NCBI GenBank assembly: GCA_013375405.1
Contig: JABXJU010000123.1
Span: forward strand, 1-12,615
Source: Candidatus Helarchaeota archaeon
Lineage (GTDB): Archaea; Asgardarchaeota; Lokiarchaeia; Helarchaeales; HEL-GB-A
Length of the DNA stretch: 12,615 nt
Reading direction: 5' to 3'
Shown: piece by piece, positions 7,118 through 12,615 of the stretch
Layout of the letters: every line of letters begins with the position of its first letter
Position numbering within the stretch: the first letter of the stretch is position 1
Notes under the pieces: generated by a model
What the model saw: the letters and a program-made list of their open reading frames with translations, nothing else
Told to the model about the DNA's origin: nothing
The model's database searches: none
Translations under genes and position numbers: made by a program

Positions 7118-7177
7118 CATTACCACGAAAAGAAGAATAACTAACAAAAAGACTACATCAAATATTTCGATTTTAAT
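7097..7177 (-). CDS. Possible 26-residue single-pass membrane peptide (ATT start)
   Basis: On the minus strand an excellent Shine-Dalgarno, AAAGGAGGTT (7181-7190), is followed four bases later by an open frame of 26 codons. The product starts IKIEIFDVVF, continues with a wholly hydrophobic run (LLVILLFVVMIIGYFL) and ends at TAG. A short charged head followed by about 20 apolar residues is a typical one-helix membrane peptide. The weak point is the start: no ATG, GTG or TTG is in place, only ATT. AT-rich DNA makes such apolar frames common by chance, so the Shine-Dalgarno is the main support. It sits alone between pyrG and the radical SAM gene, on the opposite strand. Confidence 0.22.
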   Translation of the reverse strand: MKIEIFDVVFLLVILLFVVMIIGYFL

Positions 7178-7292
7178 AACAACCTCCTTTCATTTCTAAT
7201 AATTTTAAAAATATTCTGAGAACGATTGGTTCAAGAGATGGTAACCTGAAATAAAACCTAAATTGCCCTTTGTTCTCTATTTCCTTCCCTCT

Positions 7293-7313
7293 TGAATGAA
7301 TTGTATTCATTCA
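7293..7313. repeat. 9-bp inverted repeat upstream of the radical SAM gene
   Basis: TGAATGAAT (7293-7301) and ATTCATTCA (7305-7313) form a perfect dyad around a TGT centre, about 105 bp before the radical SAM start. The rest of the 7200-7417 stretch shows no gene. It may be a regulator site or a hairpin; no T-run directly follows. Confidence 0.4.
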
Positions 7314-7383
7314 TGTTTTAAAAAGAAACCATTGCATTTATAGTTTGATTGTATGTTACATATGCTGACGATTTTTTAGAAGA

Positions 7384-7396
7384 AAAGAATAAATAG
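7384..7396 (+). promoter_or_regulatory. Promoter giving a leaderless radical SAM transcript
   Basis: A purine-rich BRE-like stretch (AAAAG) leads into AATAAATA, centred about 26 bp before the ATG at 7418. Archaeal spacing puts the transcript start at the start codon. No Shine-Dalgarno is visible before this ATG, which agrees with leaderless translation. Confidence 0.4.
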
Positions 7397-7417
7397 TGTA
7401 TTTTACATAACCAACCT

Positions 7418-8335
7418 ATGGATCTTCGGGGGTTTGCAAGGAAATCAGTGGAATTTATATGGACTGTCAGGCGATATTTTCAGTTTAGAGTCAATGGAGT
7501 ACCCCCATCGATAAATTATGATATCACTTATCGTTGTCAATTAAATTGTGAGCATTGTTATTTTGCTCGCTCTTGGATTAAAGATCGAAAAGATGATGAA
7601 TTAGAATTAACTGATGAGCAGTGGAAGAGAGTTTTCAAGAAACATTATTCAATGGGCATTACCAACGCTAGCATAACCGGTGGAGAGCCAACCCTTCGGA
7701 TGCCTGTAGTGGAAGCTGCCTATGATACCTTTAATTCGATCCAGGTCGCAACAAATGGGATCATTCCGATTCCAGAGCGATTGAAGTGTGTTGTTTGGGT
7801 GTCAATTGACGGAGGAGAAGAAACGCATAACCGCATTCGTGGCGCGAAATGTTATCAGAAGATTATGCGAAATATTCAAGATGATAAGCGGATTGCCATT
7901 TCAATGTCGTTAAGCACTTCAAATTATAAGGAAATCTTTCCAACTATTGAGGCATGTCTAAAAGCTAATATAAAAGGAATATTTTTTCTGCTTTACACGG
8001 GCCAAACGACTGATTCTTTATATCTAACCGGAAAACAGCTAGATTATACTATAAAAAGCCTTTACCATGCCATTGATGAGTATGGGGACTTTATTTTAAT
8101 AAGTAAGCGTATGGTTGATCTCTATAAAACAAAGAAGCACGTCAAGGATTGTATTTTTCGTAAGGGATTAGTCCAATCATTTTATCCAGACATGAGCCGA
8201 AAATTGCCCTGTGTCATGGGCCCTGTGGATTGCCGCACCTGCGGCTGCATCGTTCCAGTATTTATGTACTGGGTGAAACGTCTCGATATTGAAACTATGC
8301 TTAAAGGCAGTAAAATGCTCGCAACACCTGTCTAA
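7418..8335 (+). CDS. Radical SAM protein with a C-terminal cysteine cluster
   Basis: The protein has 305 residues. The radical SAM cluster motif C40-x3-C44-x2-C47 is in YRCQLNCEHCYFA, the SAM-binding GGEP motif is at 88-91 (SITGGEPTL), and the strand VWVSIDGGEETHNRIRG (126-142) is typical of the partial TIM barrel. At the C-terminus five more cysteines occur (C245, C265, C272, C275, C277; the last four in PCVMGPVDCRTCGC). These could bind an auxiliary Fe-S cluster as in SPASM/twitch-type enzymes. The short basic N-terminal helix (residues 5-25) may contact membrane or partner. No precursor peptide gene or pathway partner is adjacent, so the substrate cannot be named; HpnH-like lipid enzymes share the general layout but not clearly the motifs. 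ATG start without a Shine-Dalgarno. Confidence 0.85.
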   Translation: MDLRGFARKSVEFIWTVRRYFQFRVNGVPPSINYDITYRCQLNCEHCYFARSWIKDRKDDELELTDEQWKRVFKKHYSMGITNASITGGEPTLRMPVVEAAYDTFNSIQVATNGIIPIPERLKCVVWVSIDGGEETHNRIRGAKCYQKIMRNIQDDKRIAISMSLSTSNYKEIFPTIEACLKANIKGIFFLLYTGQTTDSLYLTGKQLDYTIKSLYHAIDEYGDFILISKRMVDLYKTKKHVKDCIFRKGLVQSFYPDMSRKLPCVMGPVDCRTCGCIVPVFMYWVKRLDIETMLKGSKMLATPV

Positions 8336-8338
8336 CCA

Positions 8339-8345
8339 TTTTTTT
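8339..8345 (+). terminator. T7 tract after the radical SAM gene
   Basis: Seven T residues begin four bases after the stop codon, with no stem. This is a plausible archaeal T-tract terminator separating this gene from nurA. Confidence 0.4.
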
Positions 8346-8405
8346 GAATAAATTGTATTAAGACCTAATAAAAATTCAGTAGTTATCCTATAACATAATC
8401 CAGAT

Positions 8406-8416
8406 CTTAATATATC
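8406..8416 (+). promoter_or_regulatory. Possible TATA box of the nurA-like gene
   Basis: CTTAATATATC is a fair TATA match. It predicts a transcript start near 8437 and a leader of about 65 nt, which includes an imperfect GAGAAAG / CTTTTCTC hairpin near 8439-8460. Confidence 0.28.
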
Positions 8417-8502
8417 TTCTTGAGATAAAGATTTATGAGAGAAAGTTAAAACCTTTTCTCAATGGATTTTTCTATTTGAGAGAAGGGCAGGGTATTGATA
8501 AA

Positions 8503-9672
8503 ATGTTAAGTGAATTTGATAAATTACTCCGAGCGATTGCGGAGAAAATTATTCGGTTAGAAAAAAATCGTAATGACCTGAGTAAGGTACTTCTCGGTGC
8601 GCGAGACCAGTTAGATCTTACGATAATCCCTAATAAAACCCTCTATCAAGATATCATTGAACCAGAGTTCATTTATAAGGTAACGCCATCGAACTTACAT
8701 GGGATGCAGATAATTGGAATTGATGGGAGCATAATTTCCAAATCATTACACGGAGTAGACCTCATATTAACACGGGCAGTGGCTGTTCTTTTTAAATTTC
8801 TAAAAGATAAACCCGCAGTTCAATATTTCCCGAATGTCGCTCCGAATCCAAGATTAGTGGTAAATTTTGATATATTCTCAAGTTCTGAAATTGATATTTT
8901 AAATTCCCTAGCTCGATTAGAAGATGAAATCCAATTAGCCATCGAAATGACTGCTCGAAATCCAGATATAATTCTCTTAGATGGATCCATAATCCCATTA
9001 ATATTGGATAAGCCTCCAAGTTCATCAGCTCTGAATCGGAAATATATTGATATTATCGAAAAATATGAGGACCTCTTTCAAAAATGTCTTGAACGTGATA
9101 TCCTCCTTGCGGGAGTTATTAAGGACACACGGTCAACTCGCTTTATGCACATTCTTGGGAGGGTTTTACCTATCCTCATAAGCAAAATTCCAGCACTTCG
9201 TGAAGTCCGTGAGTTAGATTATCGGCCTATTATTCAACAAACACGTGATTCAACGTTTCTTTTTCGGTTTCTCCAGCCAGGCGAACGAAGTTTCACATTT
9301 CGCTATTCTGAAAGTGCCTCTAAACATGCTATACTCAAAGACTTTACCAAAAGAGATTGGAGTGAAATGATTTATTCCTTTTATCTCAAGCCAGTGCAGT
9401 TTGATCTTCCTACTAAAGTCGAATTCTTAGCGCCAACGAATCCTATTAAATATGCTAAGCGAATTGCATCAGTTATTTTGCCTATCTCGAATCAACATGC
9501 CGAATTCGGCGTCCCCTCTGTTCTCATTGAAGCAGATGCACGTGCCCGCCTTTTTGAAAACGATCTTGATTATGTACATGATTCTCTATCACACGCCGTC
9601 AGCACATCTGGATTTTCCACCATTTTATTAAAACTTCGACGGGATAAGCGGCCTTTTCGACAGAAACGCTAA
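8503..9672 (+). CDS. nurA: NurA-domain 5'-3' nuclease
   Basis: The protein has 389 residues from the ATG at 8503. An upstream TTG at 8476 would add nine residues but has a poorer ribosome site than the AGGGT at 8489-8493. The NurA domain begins with the acidic motif QIIGIDGS (D74), the first metal-binding strand. ILLDGS (D160) is the second, GVIKDTRST (D208) follows, and VLIEADARARLF lies near the C-terminus. An N-terminal helical region (1-45) probably forms a coiled coil. NurA is the nuclease partner of HerA in archaeal DNA end resection; it forms a dimer that sits on the HerA ring. In many archaea the two genes are adjacent; here herA is 5.7 kb away and on the other strand, and no mre11 or rad50 is in the window. 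It converges with the esterase gene, leaving a 20-bp gap. Confidence 0.85.
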   Translation: MLSEFDKLLRAIAEKIIRLEKNRNDLSKVLLGARDQLDLTIIPNKTLYQDIIEPEFIYKVTPSNLHGMQIIGIDGSIISKSLHGVDLILTRAVAVLFKFLKDKPAVQYFPNVAPNPRLVVNFDIFSSSEIDILNSLARLEDEIQLAIEMTARNPDIILLDGSIIPLILDKPPSSSALNRKYIDIIEKYEDLFQKCLERDILLAGVIKDTRSTRFMHILGRVLPILISKIPALREVRELDYRPIIQQTRDSTFLFRFLQPGERSFTFRYSESASKHAILKDFTKRDWSEMIYSFYLKPVQFDLPTKVEFLAPTNPIKYAKRIASVILPISNQHAEFGVPSVLIEADARARLFENDLDYVHDSLSHAVSTSGFSTILLKLRRDKRPFRQKR

Positions 9673-9678
9673 AAAAAA
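9671..9678 (-). terminator. T8 tract after the esterase gene
   Basis: On the minus strand eight T residues lie about 14 nt past the esterase stop. They overlap the nurA stop codon on the other strand, so this short convergent gap could serve both transcripts. Confidence 0.4.
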
Positions 9679-9692
9679 GAAATGTAGGAGAG

Positions 9693-10586
9693 TTATTTTA
9701 AAAATTTTTGAATAAATTCGCCGATTTTTTGAATTCCTTTTTTTCCTTCTGGCGTCACTTGAGCAGTTTGTTGAAAAACGTGAGGCATATCTTCCCAAAT
9801 ATCCAATGTAACATTAACACCCACTGCCTTAGCACGATCTGCCAAACGGACGGCATCATCACGTAATAGTTCTGTGGATCCCACCGAGATATAGAGAGGG
9901 GGTAAACCCTGTAAATTTGCATATACTGGTGATGCAAGTGGATTTCGCGCATCTTCGCCTCCCAAGTATTTTTCAGCCATAAATTTAAGTCCCTCTTGAG
10001 TTACGAGAGGATCTACTTCAACATTGGTCTTGAAGGATTCACCTGTACATGCTAAATCGGCCCATGGAGAGATAAGGGCCGCGGCAGCTGGTAGAGAATC
10101 GCCCTCATCCCTTAACTTTACCAAAGTAGCTGTCGTTAAGCCACCGCCGGCGGAGTCGCCCGTAATTACGATATCGTTGGGTTTAACACCCTCTGTCGAA
10201 ACGAGCCAGCGGTAAACCGTTAGTGCATCCTCAACCGCTGCTGGAAATGGGTGTTCTGGTGCCAAACGATAATTTATTATCAAAATACGAGCTTTTGATG
10301 CGCGGGCTATTCGGGTTGCAAAGTCTCGACTCGTTTTAGGGGATCCTGCAACGTAGCCACCCCCGTGTAAGTAAAGAATTGCGTGTTTTTCTGCCACACC
10401 TGGGATAGTCAGCCATTCGGCTTTTATTCCACTAATATCCACTTTTATACGTTTTAAATCCTTGGTGCGGGGGGCCATTGCAGCTATCATTTCCAACCCC
10501 TTACGGACTGCTTCAACGCTTATTAATCTATCTGCCATGAGTACCTTCAGTTGTTTAATGAGATTTTCCATTTCAGGACTAACCAA
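9693..10586 (-). CDS. HSL-family (family IV) alpha/beta-hydrolase esterase
   Basis: This 297-residue soluble protein has the oxyanion motif HGGG (74-77, in LYLHGGGYVAGS), the family signature YRLAPEHPFPAA (106-117), the nucleophile elbow GDSAGG with S145, and the catalytic histidine H269 in DMPHVFQ. The catalytic acid position, usually Asp in this family, reads Glu239 in SVGSTELLRDD; a Glu occurs there in some members, and the following D243/D244 are alternatives. No signal peptide is seen, so it is cytoplasmic. Such enzymes hydrolyse short-chain esters; the natural substrate is unknown. The TTG start is supported by GAGGG at 10594-10598 with 7-nt spacing, while the ATG five codons in lacks a site. 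Its own promoter and dyad make it separate from the DUF362 gene upstream. Confidence 0.93.
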   Translation of the reverse strand: MVSPEMENLIKQLKVLMADRLISVEAVRKGLEMIAAMAPRTKDLKRIKVDISGIKAEWLTIPGVAEKHAILYLHGGGYVAGSPKTSRDFATRIARASKARILIINYRLAPEHPFPAAVEDALTVYRWLVSTEGVKPNDIVITGDSAGGGLTTATLVKLRDEGDSLPAAAALISPWADLACTGESFKTNVEVDPLVTQEGLKFMAEKYLGGEDARNPLASPVYANLQGLPPLYISVGSTELLRDDAVRLADRAKAVGVNVTLDIWEDMPHVFQQTAQVTPEGKKGIQKIGEFIQKFLK

Positions 10587-10615
10587 TATCTTTCCCTCTT
10601 TTTGATAAATGTTGT

Positions 10616-10647
10616 AGACTTAACAGATTTGTAGAATATTTAAGTCT
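10616..10647 (-). promoter_or_regulatory. Esterase promoter with an 8-bp dyad around the TATA-to-start region
   Basis: On the minus strand TTAAATAT (10636-10643) fits an archaeal TATA box and predicts a transcript start near 10613. AGACTTAA (10616-10623) and its exact reverse complement TTAAGTCT (10640-10647) bracket this core promoter with a 16-bp spacer. One arm covers the TATA/BRE edge and the other lies just before the start, a good placement for a repressor. Confidence 0.45.
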
Positions 10648-10691
10648 TATTCTTAAAACATAAGTTAAAGATCTCTTTAGGAAAAAGTAAG

Positions 10692-10720
10692 AAAAAAGAG
10701 AAACTAAAAAAAGGAAAAAA
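10692..10720 (-). terminator. Multiple T-tracts after the DUF362 gene
   Basis: On the minus strand T6 (10715-10720), T7 (10706-10712) and T6 (10692-10697) follow within 35 nt of the stop. Successive T-runs are a typical archaeal terminator and separate this gene from the esterase. Confidence 0.55.
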
Positions 10721-10724
10721 GGAT

Positions 10725-12023
10725 TTATTTAGCCCGGAGGGCTTTCCATTTGCCTATGATAGTTCCAGGAAGTTCTATATTTGCTTGCATAGGACAGCAG
10801 CCTGGATAAAAGTGCGTATTGGACGTGACGTTCTTCCATTCTTCAGCACAATCACCGATAACCCAAACGTCTTTGTCAGATCCTTCAATATCTGACGGGA
10901 TTTTATTATTTTTTCCTAGAATGAAGATAACGGGATCGTCTTTGAAGACTTTCAGAGTGAATGCGACGCCATCAAGCATCGCCCGTGCTAGGGCCTTACA
11001 GACATAGCAAGCCGCTCCTGTTAGTATACGCGTGTTCGGGTAAATACCTTCTGGTTCGCCCGATGGTGTTATGAAATCCCGTTTTACTTTTTCCAGCGGG
11101 GTTCCTACAATATCAATATCCTTCAAATCAAGTGGACCTATACCCGCTGCTGCACCCGTACGAATAGTTCGAACATTCATGGGATCAATTCCCATTGCAT
11201 GTGCACAAACTGCATCCGTAGACACAATATTATCACCTGCTATAATAGTATTCATATCTTGAATGGTCATGTAATCATGACCTCTCATTGGTATCGGACC
11301 TTGCCCTTGGACTGCCCATATTCCTGTGATAATTGTCAAACGGGGTGGGAGGGCTTTCGCTATATCAACAAATTTCAACGAGAGTTTACCATCGTGAGCA
11401 ATGAGTTTATCTTCCCATTGGAAAATACCTTGATAGTTTTTGAATCCAAGCGTCACAGTTTCAAAGGTATGAGTTTTCATTGCAGGAACATTAATAAATG
11501 CGACATCATCCCGGGTAAGAATTTCCGGAACACGAATTTTATCCATTGCGAAGGAGGGCTGCTTCATTTCAATTTCCACACGCTCAGCTTCATTGAAATC
11601 GAGCGCTTTACCTCCTACTGCTTCAACAGCATTTTTAATACCAGAAACATCCAGCGTGATTTTTGCTTGCCAACGCTCATGATAATCAAAAGCACATGTT
11701 TCTCCGGTAATAACTTCTTTTGCTTTTGCCTTTTCTAATGCCAATTTTGTAATTGCTGCAAGTACCCTCGCATCAGTGTTTGCAGCAGCCTGTAAATTGA
11801 TTTTTTCTTCGCCCGTCTTCTTATCCTTCATTACAGAGCCAAAATAAGTACATGCATTCGGCTTTAATACCACCGTTTCACCAGATTTAATGAATTTATC
11901 AATCCCACCGAGAAGATTGAACATCTCATCTACCATCTCTATAACAACTTTTAACTCATCATCCGTATATTTACTCGGAAGTCCTGGAACCTTATCCCTA
12001 TGAACAATGGCTACTTTTGCCAT
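10725..12023 (-). CDS. DUF362 protein with a C-terminal cysteine-rich domain
   Basis: Counted from the ATG at 12023 the protein has 432 residues. The DUF362 domain (about 1-310) shows VVLKPNAC (51-58), VPAMKTHTFE (179-188), GFKNYQG (193-199), ITGIWAVQGQGP and AGDNIVSTDAVCAHAMGIDP (262-281). The C-terminal part has C339-x2-C342 (ACYVC), C392 (GDCAEE) and the pair C409-C410 (PGCCPM), possible metal or cluster ligands; no classical ferredoxin CxxCxxCxxxC motif is present. The function of DUF362 is not established; many members are linked to iron-sulfur proteins. Start choice: an ATG 39 bases further upstream exists, but the one at 12023 has a strong GAGGTG site six bases away, and a TATA-like box covers the upstream ATG. 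It is followed by a T-rich terminator. Confidence 0.85.
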   Translation of the reverse strand: MAKVAIVHRDKVPGLPSKYTDDELKVVIEMVDEMFNLLGGIDKFIKSGETVVLKPNACTYFGSVMKDKKTGEEKINLQAAANTDARVLAAITKLALEKAKAKEVITGETCAFDYHERWQAKITLDVSGIKNAVEAVGGKALDFNEAERVEIEMKQPSFAMDKIRVPEILTRDDVAFINVPAMKTHTFETVTLGFKNYQGIFQWEDKLIAHDGKLSLKFVDIAKALPPRLTIITGIWAVQGQGPIPMRGHDYMTIQDMNTIIAGDNIVSTDAVCAHAMGIDPMNVRTIRTGAAAGIGPLDLKDIDIVGTPLEKVKRDFITPSGEPEGIYPNTRILTGAACYVCKALARAMLDGVAFTLKVFKDDPVIFILGKNNKIPSDIEGSDKDVWVIGDCAEEWKNVTSNTHFYPGCCPMQANIELPGTIIGKWKALRAK

Positions 12024-12029
12024 ACTTTT

Positions 12030-12070
12030 CACCTCATCTATTCTAAATTTCGTTTTATCCATTATAAAAT
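12030..12070 (-). promoter_or_regulatory. Promoter and RBS that set the DUF362 start
   Basis: On the minus strand TTTTATAAT lies at 12062-12070, overlapping the first possible ATG. It predicts a transcript start near 12040. The Shine-Dalgarno GAGGTG is at 12030-12035. Both point to translation from 12023 and exclude the longer reading. Confidence 0.5.
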
Positions 12071-12169
12071 TGAGTTACTTACACTATTGTCAATGATTAT
12101 AAAAACCTTATTCGATTTAGCAAACTGGGCAAAAAGATCTAACAGGGGCAAAGATCCCCAATTTAATTT

Positions 12170-12213
12170 AAAATGCTCACAGAACCTAAATGGATTCAAA
12201 ATAAAAGCATTTT
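12170..12213. repeat. Inverted repeat AAAATGCT / AGCATTTT
   Basis: AAAATGCT (12170-12177) and AGCATTTT (12206-12213) are perfect reverse complements with a 28-bp spacer. A GGGG/CCCC pair with a 7-nt loop lies just upstream (12145-12159). The pair lies between the DUF362 promoter and the TATA box at 12221 and may be regulatory or chance. Confidence 0.25.
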
Positions 12214-12220
12214 CATTGAT

Positions 12221-12228
12221 TTTAAATA
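12221..12228 (+). promoter_or_regulatory. Consensus TATA box (TTTAAATA) upstream of a structured region
   Basis: This is an exact TTTAAATA, the same box as before herA. Archaeal spacing predicts a transcript start near 12251. No protein-coding start follows, but a highly self-complementary segment and a T6 tract do. Confidence 0.45.
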
Positions 12229-12250
12229 TCATGTACAATTGATATTTTGG

Positions 12251-12415
12251 TAAAATTTTGCATTAACTCATAAAAAAAGAAAAGGGAAGATTCGGTATGA
12301 AGTTTAATGGATAGATCCCTGTGTGAAAAGGGGGAGGGGAGGAGGGAATAATAAATTTTTACAAAAATAGGAGGATCTATCTCTCACTCTTCACACCCAA
12401 ACCTTCTAATTTTTT
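12251..12415 (+). ncRNA. Candidate structured small RNA, pseudoknot-like
   Basis: The inferred transcript is about 165 nt, from the predicted start to a T6 run. Pairing visible by eye: GAAGTTT (12299-12305) with AAACCTTC (12399-12406, one bulge), and GTGTGAAAAGGGGGAG (12321-12336) with CTCTCACTCTTCACAC (12381-12396; 14 of 16 positions pair counting one G-U). In addition GATAGATCC (12310-12318) pairs perfectly with GGATCTATC (12373-12381). The last helix interleaves with the second, which is the topology of a pseudoknot or of two competing folds. Frames inside are at most 14 codons. The purine-rich strand has runs of G unlike the AT-rich surroundings. It resembles no RNA family I know (not tRNA, SRP, RNase P or box C/D). 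It could instead be the leader of a gene beyond the window. Confidence 0.4.
12399..12415 (+). terminator. Stem arm plus T6 ending the candidate RNA
   Basis: AAACCTTC, the 3' arm of the outer stem, is followed four bases later by T6 (12410-12415). A second T6 occurs about 30 nt further on (12445-12450). Confidence 0.35.
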
Positions 12416-12429
12416 ATAGCGCTGTTATG

Positions 12430-12437
12430 TATATATA
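12430..12437 (+). promoter_or_regulatory. Possible TATA box near the right edge
   Basis: TATATATA predicts a start near 12460, but no coding start follows before the window ends. It could serve a gene or RNA beyond the edge. Confidence 0.2.
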
Positions 12438-12450
12438 GCTTTTGTTTTTT

Positions 12451-12615
12451 GATCGATTAAAAATTCAAATGTAATATCGAGACAATAATTATTCAAGGTA
12501 AATATGATGCTATTATAACAATAATTGGTGAAATAATAATCAGTACTTTGACAATTTTACATTATTACTTTTCCCTCCGGACTTTTTAAATTAAGTGGCA
12601 TATGAGATTAATTCC
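12451..12615. other. AT-rich right edge without a recognisable gene
   Basis: Only very short frames occur on both strands. Imperfect repeats of the type AATAATTATT occur near 12485-12540. A GGAGG on the minus strand near 12576-12580 is followed by ATG-TAA, so it serves no frame. Confidence 0.4.

Noticed and set aside
7225..7250. GGTTCAAGAGATGGTAACC resembling a tRNA T-arm
   Set aside because: No acceptor, D or anticodon stem can be built around it.
11199..11738. A 179-codon open frame on the plus strand
   Set aside because: It lies wholly antisense to the well-supported DUF362 gene, is rich in Cys, His and Asn in an unstructured pattern, and has no ribosome site.
12000..12242. An 80-codon plus-strand frame across the DUF362 start and promoter
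   Set aside because: No ribosome site, product without recognisable domain, and it overlaps the DUF362 promoter and 5' end.
12307..12351. A 14-codon ATG frame inside the candidate RNA
   Set aside because: No Shine-Dalgarno at proper distance and a product dictated by the purine tract.
12450..12590. A second apolar minus-strand frame with an ATT start near the right edge
   Set aside because: Its GGAGG is 17 nt away and an in-frame stop lies close upstream; it shows how often AT-rich DNA yields apolar frames.
1..12615. CRISPR arrays, insertion sequences, transposase genes or att sites
   Set aside because: No regularly spaced repeats, terminal inverted repeats with target duplications, or mobile-element proteins were seen.

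Overview
The window (about one third G+C) looks archaeal. It holds a HerA-type ATPase with a HAS barrel, a NurA-type nuclease, a TIGR00295-like HD protein, an archaeal-type DUF89 protein and a DUF362 protein. Several genes have TATA-like boxes at archaeal spacing (exact TTTAAATA before herA), and T-tracts follow many genes. An Asgard (Loki-like) archaeon is my best guess from gene style and a CTP synthase with some eukaryote-like signatures; this is inference and was not tested by phylogeny.

Layout. At 1-742 the tail of an unidentified gene overlaps a Yip1-like membrane protein (TGATG). At 799-2756 on the minus strand, herA is followed by a small ArsR-like winged-helix regulator. A gene-poor AT-rich gap leads to an SCP2-domain protein (3283-3693, plus), which converges on an HD-domain phosphohydrolase (3753-4217, minus). 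A DUF89 metal-dependent phosphatase (4355-5278) and CTP synthase pyrG (5417-7090) follow on the plus strand. A 327-bp gap contains two hairpins and a possible tiny membrane peptide on the minus strand. Then come a radical SAM protein (7418-8335) and a NurA-domain nuclease (8503-9672), both plus. These converge on an HSL-type esterase (9693-10586, minus), preceded by a DUF362 protein (10725-12023, minus). The last 550 bp have no convincing protein gene. They do carry a consensus TATA box, a strongly self-complementary 100-nt segment with interleaved pairings, and a T6 tract, which together suggest a small RNA gene.

The genes look mostly like single transcription units rather than one operon. 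HerA and NurA normally act together in DNA-end resection with Mre11-Rad50; here both occur within 8.5 kb but unlinked and on opposite strands. PyrG makes CTP from UTP. The HD, DUF89 and esterase proteins are soluble hydrolases of unknown substrate. Several starts were moved or supported by Shine-Dalgarno and TATA positions: Yip1 at 89, NurA at 8503, DUF362 at 12023, and TTG starts for herA, DUF89 and the esterase.
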